From: Fagopyrum homotropicum
Taxonomy: Eukaryota > Streptophyta > Magnoliopsida > Caryophyllales > Polygonaceae
Direction: 5' to 3'
DNA: 64,000 nucleotides
Assembly (NCBI GenBank): GCA_033239125.1
Contig: BSWB01000002.1
Location: 157,838,409 to 157,902,408 of the forward strand
Part shown: positions 54,971-64,000 of the stretch, in pieces
Layout of the letters: each line of letters begins with the position of its first letter
How positions within the stretch are numbered: the stretch's first letter is position 1
The notes under the pieces: generated by a model
Told to the model about the DNA's origin: nothing
What the model saw: the letters and a program-made list of their open reading frames with translations, nothing else
Database searches by the model: none
Translations under genes and position numbers: made by a program

Positions 54971-56693
54971 TGTAAGATCCTAGGTTTTTGCCTTCACCGC
55001 CCCTGCGGTGAAGATGGCCGCCCCCGCGGTCAGCCGCCCCTGCGGTTGTGGGATCCGCCCCTGTGGATCGTGCGACAGATCGCGCCGATCTGTTTTCGTC
55101 GTTTTATCTTTCTTCCATAGATAGAATATCCTATATTTTATCTTATGGGCCGGTTTCCTTATCTTCTACCTAAACCCTAGACGCCCTTTCTTCTTTTCCT
55201 TCCAGCCCATTCCTATATATTCTCTTCTTTCTCCCCTTTTTCCCGTTCCTTGCTATCGTCTTCAAACCCTAGAGAGCTGCAGCCGTCCCTTGCCTCCTGC
55301 GACCCTGTTTAACATGTAAGTTCTTCATCCTTTGTTCCTCCTTACGTTCTTGTACTGCAGCATGCTTTATTCCTTTCGTTTTCTTCTTCTTCTCTCCTTT
55401 TTTTCTTCTCCAAGAATCAAGTTTGAACCTTGATTCTTGTTGGCTTCCCGTTGTTGTTGAATCGTTGTTCTCAGTCTCTTTGGAGTTGAGTCTTGACGTG
55501 TTGGAGCCAAAGGTTCGAGTTTTGGTTGCCCTTGCTGCGAGTTTGTCGAAGAAGAAAGCCGACAACGCTTTCTGTCACGCCGCCGCCCTTGCTCCTACAC
55601 AGAGCCGCCCCTGCGCCTCTGTTCAGCCGCCCCCTGCGCCTCAGTTCAGCCGCCCCTGCGGTTTCCACTGCTGTAACTCCCGTCTTTGGTGAGTTGCTTT
55701 CTTCCTTCCTTTCCTCGTTCCTTCCTTGGTTCCTTGTTCCCCTGAGTTGTTGTAAGACTAAGGTTGAGCCCTTAGCATGTGTTTATCTCTTAGAGATCTT
55801 TGAGACTAGAAGTCATAGACTTCTAGCAACCGTTTCGTTCCTGATCCGTGTTGCTTGTTCGCACAGGCTTTCCTTGCTCCTTTCCTGAGGGAAACTGAGA
55901 TCTCTTGAGTATTCCTGAGTTGTTATTCTTGAGCTTTGAGTTACCTTCATGTGAGGTAAGTCCGTTGGACTTACATAGCTTTATTCCGCGTATTAGTTGG
56001 ATTGTATTGGCTTGTTTGTGTTTCTATCATGTTTATAAAGGATAATTGGAAATAGGATTCACCCTTTGTTAACCTTAATTGGCCCAAGTGTATTATAACC
56101 GGGCGGTGACCACTTGTCTAGTTCTCCAAGAAACTAGAATGTGCTCTTGCAACCCAGACCCGTAGGTAACGGATAGTACTGATCTATTCCTATTGGTAGA
56201 CGAAAGCGGAGGCGAGTTTCGGGAGATTCTCGTGTGACAAAAGAAGTTGAATTAGTAATGGATAACCTTAATGAAAGATAATAACCGGTTGAGTGCAAGC
56301 ATGCTATATGTTTATCTTATCTTATGTGTGTTTGTGTCTTTACACTCTTGCTTATACCTAGAATGTTAGCTAACGGTTTATACCGTTGTTGTAGATGTTC
56401 CGCAGGTTCAGGATGCTGCAGAGTGATCCGGATGGTGTGGTCAGCCGGGGTTCCCGTACATTATAGGACGGGATTGAGTTTATGTTTATTTTGTTGTTTC
56501 CCTTTTGTTTTGTACCCGGCTGTGGAGTTTTGTGTTTTCTTTTGATTTAAACCTTTGGTTTTATATTGAGTTTTGTTTTCATTCGTCTGTGCCTTATTGT
56601 AAGATCCGTTTTCTGTTGCTACTCTGAGGGTCGGGACCCATTGTGCGGTCCTACCCCGTAGCGCTTCGAGTTCCCAGAACTTGGGGTGTTACA
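54971..56693 (+). repeat. 3' LTR of chromovirus copy 3
   Basis: 1723 bp, TGTAAGATCC to GGGTGTTACA. The inverted-repeat cluster is at 54992-55092, and a second GC-rich cluster of CAGCCGCCCCTGCG units is at about 55605-55660. Confidence 0.94.
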
Positions 56694-57740
56694 AATCCCA
56701 CCCCAGCCGAGATGTTCATCGACTTAACGAGATGTTCTAGGGTTAAGGATAAAGACTCGAGCTTTCAGGGTCCGACTGGGCTTAAGATCACTCTATCATC
56801 GTCTTTCCCACAACTTTCAGCCAATCACCCTAGAATCGCACAAAGAAATTAGCCACTCATCATCATGATAGCAATAATCAAATATATGGGAAGGGAATGA
56901 ATATTTGAACACAAAAACCTTAAGAACAAGGGTTCAATAACTGAATCAAATATCACACAAATAAGCGTTCCTTGGATCACAAATCTAACAAGACAATCGA
57001 ACAAAAGGGAATCTAAGAAACTCTTACAAATCCCTTCAAAAGCTATATCCGAACTATCAATCCTTCCTTGATTGATCTTCAATCTTCCTTCCTTCCTTCA
57101 AAGCTCCGGAAAAATCCCTTAATTGCTGGATGCTCTCAGCCTCTAAGCATGCCTTCAACTTGTGGAAAATCAAACCCTTTATATAGGAGAATTATCTTCC
57201 AAAGATAAAATATCTTAAAAAGATAATTTTCTAATAAAATATATCCATATCTAAAACATAGATCTCCCAAATATATGATCTTCCATCCAGAAATCCAACC
57301 CAAAAATATAAGATCTTTCCTTCCAAAAATAAAAGATCTCAGCCAAATAAAATATATCTCGCCACGTCAGGGTATTCGCCTCGGTCGAGATGCTCCTCAA
57401 GATCACCTCGATCGAGATGGCACTGTAGCTGACCGAGGTGAATCTCAGCTGAATGTGAAATCTCTTAAATTTGGTCCAAGGTAAATCTCCTTTGTTAATT
57501 CCAATATTCTTGAGCTCCTCTTTAAGCTCTTGAATGTAGCTTCAATGACTCATTAGCTCCATTTTGATCCAAAATGTGCCATTTTACCTACGATTACAAC
57601 GAAACTAGGTGTAGACCTCGATTCCCATAAAGGTAGATGAAACCACAATATAATCACATAATATACATTCAAACATGCAGATTATTGAAGATGAAACGTC
57701 TAAACAAGTCCCAAAATATAGACAATAATACATGCTATCA

Positions 57741-58040
57741 GAAGACTCTCATCACTTCTGGAAATTTCCATGCGTAGAAAAAAAGAGCATTACCAAAATC
57801 CTTAATAGTGAAGGTAGAATGTAATGCTGTGTTCAAATGGATGATTTCATGAGGAATATCCCATGTGATGAGAATGTCATCAACATAAATTAGGACCACA
57901 ATAATACAACCTCCATGAGATTTGACAAACAAGGAATAATCCTGACGAGACTGAATATAACCAAGTGTAAGCAAACACTTGGTTAGTTCCACATTCCACT
58001 ATCGATTTGCCTACTTAGGGCAATACAAAGATCTTCGAAG
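57741..58040 (-). pseudogene. Ty1/copia RT palm fragment
   Basis: Encodes LTKCLLTLGYIQSRQDYSLF, VLIYVDDILIT (catalytic YVDD) and TFTIKDFGNALFF, the copia RT core directly upstream of the piece at 42340-42953. Ends at the chromovirus LTR at 58041. Confidence 0.88.
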
Positions 58041-58289
58041 TGTAACACCCCGAAGCCGCGGGACTCGGGATGTTACGGGCGGAGACTTCACAATGAGTCC
58101 CGACCCTTAGCCTGACAACAATTTCACCGGATCTTGCGACAAGACACAAATAAAGGTCAAAACCAAAATACATTTTTAAGCAATGTAAGGAAACCTGAAA
58201 GCATACAAGCAAAGACTTCAGCCGATATACAATCTAAAGACCAAATGCCATACACGCGGCATACAAACAGAATAAACGAAGAACCATAC
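58041..58289 (-). repeat. Chromovirus LTR, end fragment (minus)
   Basis: Starts TGTAACACCCC, then the GCGGGACTCGGGATGTTACGG and TGAGTCCCGACCC region, as in the sense end of the copy 3 LTRs but diverged. It is cut at 58290 by the family B element; its remainder should lie beyond the window. Confidence 0.8.
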
Positions 58290-60105
58290 TGTTACGCTCA
58301 GGATGTGATACGCAATGGGTTTTACAATTTATAAACTCGTTATATTTCTCCTAACTCCTAGCAAACCCGCAGTGTACGGGACGTTTGTAGTAGGGATAGT
58401 ATTCCGAGGTCGAACACAAAGACTAAGGTGAGATTGATTCGATTTATGATTAAGTATAGTGAAGATCTAGGTTGTAGAAAAGAGAAAGAAATAAAGAAAT
58501 GAAAACCTCAATGTTTTTGGTTGGTTTTTTTTGGTGATCAATCAAGGATCACAAATGATGCAAAGTAAACAATCAATTAAGCTAACAAATCAACACAAAC
58601 AAACAAGCTAAACACGAGATATGAATCAAGAGAGAAAAGCGGATTCTAGGGGTTGGAAGTTTTGGTTATGGTATAGGACTCAAGCTATCTAATCATCCTT
58701 GGATTAACTATGATATGTTAGGAGTGAGTGTTTCTAGATTGGGATCAATCACCGGGTAGGTCTCATGGTCCACTAGTCCATCCCTAAAGTCTCATTACTG
58801 GGTAAGTCTCTAAGAACCTAAGGGGTAGAATTCTACACAAACCGGATTGTTACCTAGGGATCTAACCTATCCTTACCGGGTAAGTCTCGAAAGGGTTAGT
58901 CCTAACAACTATCCTAGCACACTTAGTCCAATGGCGGCTTATGAGGCTCACCACTACCTAGGGTTTGTCATCTTTGAAATCTAAGAGTAAGAATCACCGG
59001 GTAAGTCTCTTCTAACACTTAGTTGCTACACTAGGTCACCCTAGGGTAGATTTTACTCAACAAACACTAGGATTTCAACATTCTAACAATCTAAAGCTAG
59101 ATCCATCGAACCAGGGAGAATCACGGGTTGTACTACCAAGTCCACGGCTGTGGTCTGGCAAGATCAAACCGTGGACTCCGACAGAGGCTACGTCCAAGTA
59201 AGTGACTCATCCAAGGGCAAATCTAAGTCCATCCTATCATAGTCCTAGCCATAACCATCCTTTCCTTACCCTAGAATCACATCTATTTGGCCTATAACAT
59301 TCATCATAACAATCGAAATCATCAAACATAAAATCATGGCTTCCATTTGCAAGATAATGAAGAGAAAGAGATGAACAAGTGAAGTAAACAAAACCAAGCT
59401 GAAAGTAAGATTAAAATGACTCACAACCCTTCCAAAAGAAGGTTTAGATGGTTCATACAACTCTAGAAATCGATTCCGAAATTCTTCACTACAAAAGCTA
59501 TCAAGGTCTAACAATGGTGTGTTCTTCTCCTTCCTCTCCAATGGAGCTCTTCTTCCTCCTCCAATGGTGGCTTCTCCAAAGAATCTTCTTGTTGAGAGTG
59601 TATGTGGAATTGGATGGTGGAATGGAAGATGAAAGATCCTCCTCTCAGCCAATGCAGGACTACTTTTATACTACAACTTGCAAGAGCTGGCCAAGAGATC
59701 GTGGCACAACTGTCACAACCGCCTGGAAAGAACCACGGTTGGTTCCACGGCCGTGGACCTTCAGCGAACCGTGGTTTGGTGCTTCAGCATTGCCTTGGTT
59801 CATTAAGCTTTGATTTGGTGCATGGCTTGTGTTGGCAAGGTTCCATGAGTCCTCCTTAGACCTTAGCTTGCATCCTAATGAGTCCAAGGGTGTATCATCT
59901 TGATGAACGATCTTCAAACGTCTCGATTTAGCTCCTAAATCTCCCAAAATACCTACAAAGCAATGCACAAGTCCGTGTAGACGTCTATCTCGACAAAATA
60001 CGTGAATTGAGTGGAAACGTCGTGATCTAGTGCTAAACCATGCATGAATGAGTGAGAAATCTATCTAAATGACTATCTAAACCTAAGTCATAAATCGTGT
60101 TATCA
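58290..60105 (-). repeat. 3' LTR of the family B element
   Basis: 1816 bp, TGTTACGC to GTGTTATCA (minus), homologous to the solo LTR at 5453-7270. It has the CCCGCAGTGTACGGG hairpin at 58366-58380 and repeated ACCGGGTAAGTCTC motifs (near 58750, 58797, 58876, 58997). It also carries two CCACGG(C/T)(C/T)GTGG palindromes (near 59140 and 59750). Confidence 0.94.
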
Positions 60106-61781
60106 AAAATACCCCATACTTAAGGTTTGCTCGTCCCCGAGCAAATTCTCAACTATAGACTAGGAGATGACATGATTTGTGTATGTAGAAAAATGGCAAA
60201 ATCTTTTTGGATTTGTGCTTCTACTATTGGATCACCTTCATAGTCATGTTTCATGGCAATGGACAAGCAATTATGTATCAAGCAAATGAAGGCACGGAAA
60301 GACAATTATACTTAACTCGAAAGTATGCATGAAATGTAAAAATGAAGAAGTCAAGATGATCAAGAGCATATCCAATCTAGATTACTAAGTCTTACAAACA
60401 TGCAAATAGGTCATAAGGTCTTGTGAAGTAAAAGGCCAAGAAACGTTGCGATTAGGTGGGGATTTTTCTAGGTTATGTGATGCTAATCCGGGAATGGAAA
60501 TAACTCCACAATCTTGTCCTCGATCAACTTCCCTCAAGTGTATTTTTTTTCTCCATCTTTTCTATCTTTTATTTTTCCTTCACTTATTTTTGAGACAATG
60601 ACATTGGTGTACAAAAGCCGAAACCTTGGTGATTAGCCATCCTCGGGCTTTTTCTATTTTTTTCGAGGTGCATCCACACCGGGCACACATACCAAAGCTC
60701 GTTAGGACTATCGGTTTATTTGACTTTGGCAAGGCACCAACACCCGATTATGTGAAGTGTGCCGAGTTACTTGTCATTTAAACCAATGTCCCCAAACCTA
60801 TATTTTTGTCTACACTTTCACAACAAATTCAGCATTTTATTCATGGCATTCTTTCATCAAAATCTTCACCCCATACTTACTTTTCACACACATCAACACA
60901 CTAACATGCTCCTATTCCCGGATGGGTCAAAAGAGGTCAAATTTATATCCATTGAGGTGCTCAAATATCATGATCAAGATGAGAAGAAGAGAAAGATGAT
61001 TTGCCTCATTCATTCCTAGATGGTGTGCAAGAACTAGCATGTAATTTCGACCTTCAACACTCAATCCATTTTAGGCAAGCATCATGATCACAAATCATTC
61101 ATGGAATTCAAGAGAAGTACTTCAAGTCCACATATGCCATACATAAATTTGACATATAAGGCTATCCATAGCCAATCCACAAGACAAGATTCATCATTAG
61201 GGTCATATCCAAGCCTAGAAAGCACAAAAAAAATTTTAAATTTTCTGAATTTTTATGGGATTTTTGAAATGAATATATACAATGCAAGACATGTGAAAAT
61301 ATTAAACTATCTAGATGCTCATCATGTAAAGGATCATGCAAACCCCACCCCATACTTAGAAACACATTGTCCCCAATGTGTAAATGAAGTAAAAAGAGTG
61401 AAAGAAGGTTCTCACAATGTAAAATGGTTTGCTAATGGTATTTGGGATTTCTCAAGTGGATTGATGGTAGATTATCCTATCAACAATGGTAGAGAGCTCT
61501 AAGTGTTCATCAAGGCGTCGGGACCCGCACTAGGCACCGCTAGCCGTCCAAGTTCCGCGTCCGCTCCACCCATAATTGATGAGGGGTTCATCATCATCAT
61601 TCACATGCCATGCAAGGCTTCCAATGCTACCAAGACTCTAACACACACAAAGCACACAAAACACACAAAAACAGAAAAATCTAAAACAAAAACAAAATGA
61701 AAAAGGGAAAACGTTACCAATGGGTTGCCTCCCACCAAGCGCTTCTTTAAGGTCATTAGCTTGACCAAACTCGGGGGCGTC
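60106..61781 (-). other. 3' noncoding region of the family B element
   Basis: No supported ORF; the open plus-strand frame at 61101-61502 is antisense with no motif. Contains the polypurine tract (AAGTATGGGGTATTTT in sense at about 60106-60121), an internal copy (sense GGGGACAATGTGTTTCTAAG then TATGGGG, about 61345-61380) and the hairpin TGGG-AGGCAA-CCCA at 61721-61734, just after pol. Confidence 0.75.
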
Positions 61782-62576
61782 TCATTCTAGGTGAAGTGGG
61801 GCAATCATATCTACCGGAGCTCCCGGGACATACTTCTTCAACCGGTGCCCATTCACCTTGAAATCTCCACAATGCTCCCCTCCTATCTCAATAGCTCCAT
61901 GGGGGAAGATCTTCTTCACCACATATGGCCCGGTCCATCTTGATTTTAGCTTTCCGGGGAAGAGCCGCAGCCTTGAGTTGAAGAGAAGGACAAGGTCTCC
62001 TTCACTCAACTCCTTCAGGATGAGGCGCTTGTCATGCCACCGTTTGGTCCTCTCCTTGTAGATCCGGGCATTCTCATAGGCATCCAACCGGATCTCCTCA
62101 AGAGCGTTCAAGTCAAGCAACCTCTTTTTTCCCGCCTCCTTGAGGTCAAAATTTAGCCACTTAATGGCCCAATAAGCTCTATGCTCCATCTCTACCGGAA
62201 GGTGGCAAGACTTGCCATAGACCAACTTGTAGGGAGTGGTGCCGATTGGTGTCTTGAAAGCGGTTCTATATGCCCACAAGGCATCGTCGAACTTCATAGC
62301 CCAATCCTTTCTCATCCTAGAGACCGTCTTCTCAAGAATTCCCTTGATCTCCCGGTTGGAGATCTCCACTTGGCCACTAGTTTGGGGATGGTAAGGTGTT
62401 GTCACCTTATGGGTCACCCCATACTTAGCCAAAAGTGCTCCAAAGTTCCTATTGGTGAAGTGCTTCCCTCCATCACTTATGATCACCCTTGGTGTTCCAA
62501 ACCTAGGAAAGATCACTCGGTTGAAGAACCGCACTACAACCTTGGCATCATTTGTAGAAGAGGCAATTGCCTCCAC
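61782..62576 (-). pseudogene. Family B integrase core and C-terminus
   Basis: 264 codons: VIISDGGKHF (second catalytic D), SGQVEISNREIK (catalytic E), WAYRTAFKTPIGTTPYKLVY, SRLRLFPGKLKSRWTGPYVV, ending APLHLE. It is very similar to the integrase of the young element, including KERTKRWHDKR. It is separated from the first part of the core by TAG 62577-62579, where W of RWVEAI is expected (TGG to TAG). Confidence 0.9.
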
Positions 62577-62987
62577 CTATCTTGAAACATAATCAACCGC
62601 CAATAGGATGTAGAGGTTGCCACATGAAGAAGGGAATGGTCCCATGAAGTCCACACCCCACACATCAAATATCTCCACTTCTTGTATGTTGTTCAAGGGC
62701 ATCTCGTTCCTCCTTGAGATGTTGCCCGTCCTTTGGCAAGCATCACAAGCTACCACAAAGCTTTGCACATCCTTGAACAAACTTGGCCAAAAGAAGCCCG
62801 ATTGCAACACCTTCGCACATGTCTTGTGTGAACTAGCATGCCCTCCACATGGCAAGGAATGACAATGGCGGATCACACTCTCCACCTCATCCTCCGGTAT
62901 GCATCTTCTAAACATTCCATCCGGCCCTCTTTTGAACAAAAGTGGTTCACTCCAATAGTAGTGCCTCACATCTTCTAAACATTCCAT
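62577..62987 (-). pseudogene. Family B integrase zinc finger and first core part
   Basis: Encodes DVRHYYWSEPLLFKRGPDG, HCHSLPCGGHASSHKTCAK, CDACQR (HHCC finger) and FDVWGVDFMGPF (first catalytic D). It starts inside a 33-bp direct duplication (62902-62934 and 62969-63001) that disrupts the join to RNase H. Confidence 0.9.
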
Positions 62988-63394
62988 CCGGCCCTCTTTT
63001 GGGTATATGTCAATCCGGGAGGCACTTCCTCACACACAAGATAGTTCACAATGTCGGCATACCATGGCTCACTTCCTCTAGACACTTGGAACAAGCACTC
63101 CTCCACCATTTGCAATTGCTCATCCCGGAATGAATCATCAATCGGGATGTCATCTCTCTCAAGTCCTGATGGTGGGAGTCTACTAAGGTGATCCGCCACG
63201 GAGTTCTCGGATCCCTTCTTGTCCCGGATTTCTAAATCAAACTCTTGAAGAAGAAGGATCCACCGAATCAACCTAGGCTTGGCATCCTTCTTGGTAAGTA
63301 GATAACGGATCGCAGCATGATCCCTATAAACAATGACCTTCGCTCCAACAAGATATGAGCGGAACTTCTCAAATGCATACACCACCGCTAGCAA
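62935..63394 (-). pseudogene. Family B RNase H C-terminus and linker
   Basis: LAVVYAFEKFRSYLVGAKV, YRDHAAIRYLL (catalytic D), QEFDLEIRDKKGSENSVADH, then the linker PWYADIVNYLVC shared with the young element, ending QKRAGWNV where the duplication shifts the frame. Confidence 0.9.
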
Positions 63395-64000
63395 CTCTTT
63401 CTCGGTGGTAGCATAATTGAGTTGGGCATCATCTAGCGTCTTGCTAGCATAATAATGGCATGTGTACGCCCATCTTTCCTTTGCCCCAAAACAGCCCCAA
63501 CGGCTACATCGCTTGCATCACACATGATCTCAAACGGTAAACTCCAATCCGGAGGTTGCATGATAGGTGCGGAGATCAAGGCGTTCTTCAACCTACAAAA
63601 AGCCTCAAGGCAATCTTTGGAGAAAACAAACTCAATATCTTTCATTAGTAGGTTAGTAAGAGGCTTAGAGATTTTAGAGAAGTCTTGAATGAACCTCCGG
63701 TAAAAACTGGCATGCCCTAAGAAACTCCTTACCCCTTTCACCGAGGTAGGTGGTGGCAACTTCTCTATCGTCTCAATCTTGGCCCTATCAACCTCAATGC
63801 CACGGTTGGACACCAAGTGTCCCAACACAATGCCTTCACTTACCATGAAGTGGCATTTTTCCCAATTCAAGACAAGATTTGTCTCCTCACATCTTTTCAA
63901 TACTAATGACAAGTTAGCCAAGCAATTATCAAAGGAAGAACCATAAACAGAGAAATCATCCATAAACACTTCCATGATATTTTCAATGTATTCCGAAAAG
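63395..64000 (-). pseudogene. Family B reverse transcriptase C-terminal part and RNase H start
   Basis: Enters from the right: FMDDFSVYGSSFDNCLANL (catalytic FMDD), CHFMVSEGIVLGHLVS, FLGHASFYRRFIQDFSKIS, then RNase H start CDASDVAVGAVLGQRKDG. A one-base frameshift near 63440 (YYASKTLDD appears in the neighbouring frame) breaks RNase H. This is the domain absent from the young Athila-like element. Confidence 0.92.

Larger units (their letters stand above)
48460..56693 (+). mobile_element. Chromovirus copy 3, complete boundaries, inactive
   Basis: 8234 bp with perfect AATCC duplications (48455-48459 and 56694-56698). LTRs of 1713 and 1723 bp, an initiator tRNA-Met primer site, gag with the capsid deleted, protease, RT, RNase H, integrase and chromodomain, then a short polypurine tract. 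At least eight in-frame stops and several frameshifts break the coding region. It is the best full-length reference for copies 1 and 2 in this window. Confidence 0.94.
42954..57740 (-). mobile_element. Athila-like element 2, internally deleted (minus), hosting chromovirus copy 3
   Basis: Bounded by perfect GAAGA duplications (42949-42953 and 57741-57745). 3' LTR 42954-44729; internal region only 44730-47747 (about 3.0 kb); 5' LTR from 47748, interrupted at 48460-56693 by chromovirus copy 3, ending 57740. Without the insert it is about 6.5 kb. It keeps the primer site, polypurine tract and 3' noncoding region but has lost capsid, protease, RT, RNase H and most of integrase. Confidence 0.93.
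47748..57740 (-). repeat. 5' LTR of Athila-like element 2, split by chromovirus copy 3
   Basis: Pieces 47748-48459 and 56699-57740 form a 1754-bp LTR. The break point lies in the ACCTCGGTCAG...CCCACCCC region that is continuous in the 3' LTR near 43640-43675, and AATCC is duplicated at the junctions. Confidence 0.93.
41959..58040 (-). mobile_element. Ty1/copia remnant (minus), split by 14.8 kb of nested insertion
   Basis: Left piece 41959-42953: partial 3' LTR (about 41959-42115, sense start TGTCAATACTG), a G-rich polypurine tract (TTGAGGGGGG in sense, about 42135-42146), RNase H and RT C-terminus. Right piece 57741-58040: RT palm. The two pieces join in frame-compatible order once the Athila-like element 42954-57740 and one GAAGA are removed. 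The upstream (right) side is cut again by a chromovirus LTR at 58041. Confidence 0.85.
58290..64000 (-). mobile_element. Family B Athila-type element (minus), 3' part
   Basis: 3' LTR 58290-60105, 3' noncoding region 60106-61781, then pol read right to left: integrase, RNase H and RT, continuing past the window end. FMDDFSVYG in RT, the Athila-type integrase and the shared 3' motifs place it with Athila. The left target duplication should be CATAC (58285-58289); the right end is outside. It has at least one stop and two frame disruptions in pol. Confidence 0.92.

Noticed and set aside
61101..61502. 133-codon plus-strand ORF in the family B 3' region
   Set aside because: Antisense to the element, low complexity, no recognised domain; the region matches noncoding DNA of related elements.

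Overview
The window is plant nuclear DNA, almost certainly repeat-rich (pericentromeric-type) chromatin of a flowering plant, probably a eudicot; I cannot name the species. The evidence is the repeat content: Athila-type and chromovirus (Tekay/Del-like) Ty3/gypsy elements with tRNA-Asp and initiator tRNA-Met primer sites, plant L1-type LINEs with a DUF4283-like ORF1, a Ty1/copia remnant, a Mutator-type MITE, and short plant exons (a MAP kinase and a ubiquitin-conjugating E2). I see no intact host gene, rRNA, tRNA or CRISPR array.

Layout. 1-7.6 kb: a decayed chromovirus on the minus strand (copy 1), cut by two solo LTRs with perfect 5-bp target duplications (1932-3694, GTATA; 5453-7270, CCCTG). 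7.6-15.1 kb: a possible exon, a truncated LINE, then a full-length LINE (9736-15096) with intact ORF1 and ORF2 and a 14-bp target duplication. 15.1-20.4 kb: AT-rich DNA, a 779-bp Mutator-like MITE (9-bp duplication), unrecognised plant exons, a candidate Helitron 3' end, and a truncated LINE sitting inside a minus-strand coding fragment. 20.4-36.8 kb: chromovirus copy 2 (minus), split by a complete young Athila-like element (22226-33713, CTTAA). 36.8-38.3 kb: an island with exon-sized fragments of an E2 enzyme and a MAP kinase on the same strand. 38.3-42 kb: a diverged chromovirus LTR holding a third solo LTR (39084-40835, GTTAT). 42-58 kb: a Ty1/copia element (minus) whose reverse transcriptase is split by a second Athila-like element (42954-57740, GAAGA), itself split by chromovirus copy 3 (48460-56693, AATCC). 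58.0-64 kb: a chromovirus LTR piece, then the 3' LTR and pol of a related Athila-type family (family B, minus), running off the window.

How the parts relate. The young Athila-like element encodes gag, protease and integrase in one open frame but has no reverse transcriptase or RNase H. Its LTRs differ at only about ten positions, so it probably moved recently using reverse transcriptase supplied in trans, for instance by a family-B-like relative that carries RT, RNase H and a closely similar integrase. Athila-like and family B LTRs share short modules (a repeated ACCGGGTAAGTCTC motif, a CCCGTACACTGCGGG hairpin), and their internal regions share a hairpin just after pol and an internal second copy of the polypurine-like motif. 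The chromovirus copies are dead; many of their stop codons are CAG-to-TAG changes, as expected from deamination of methylated cytosine.
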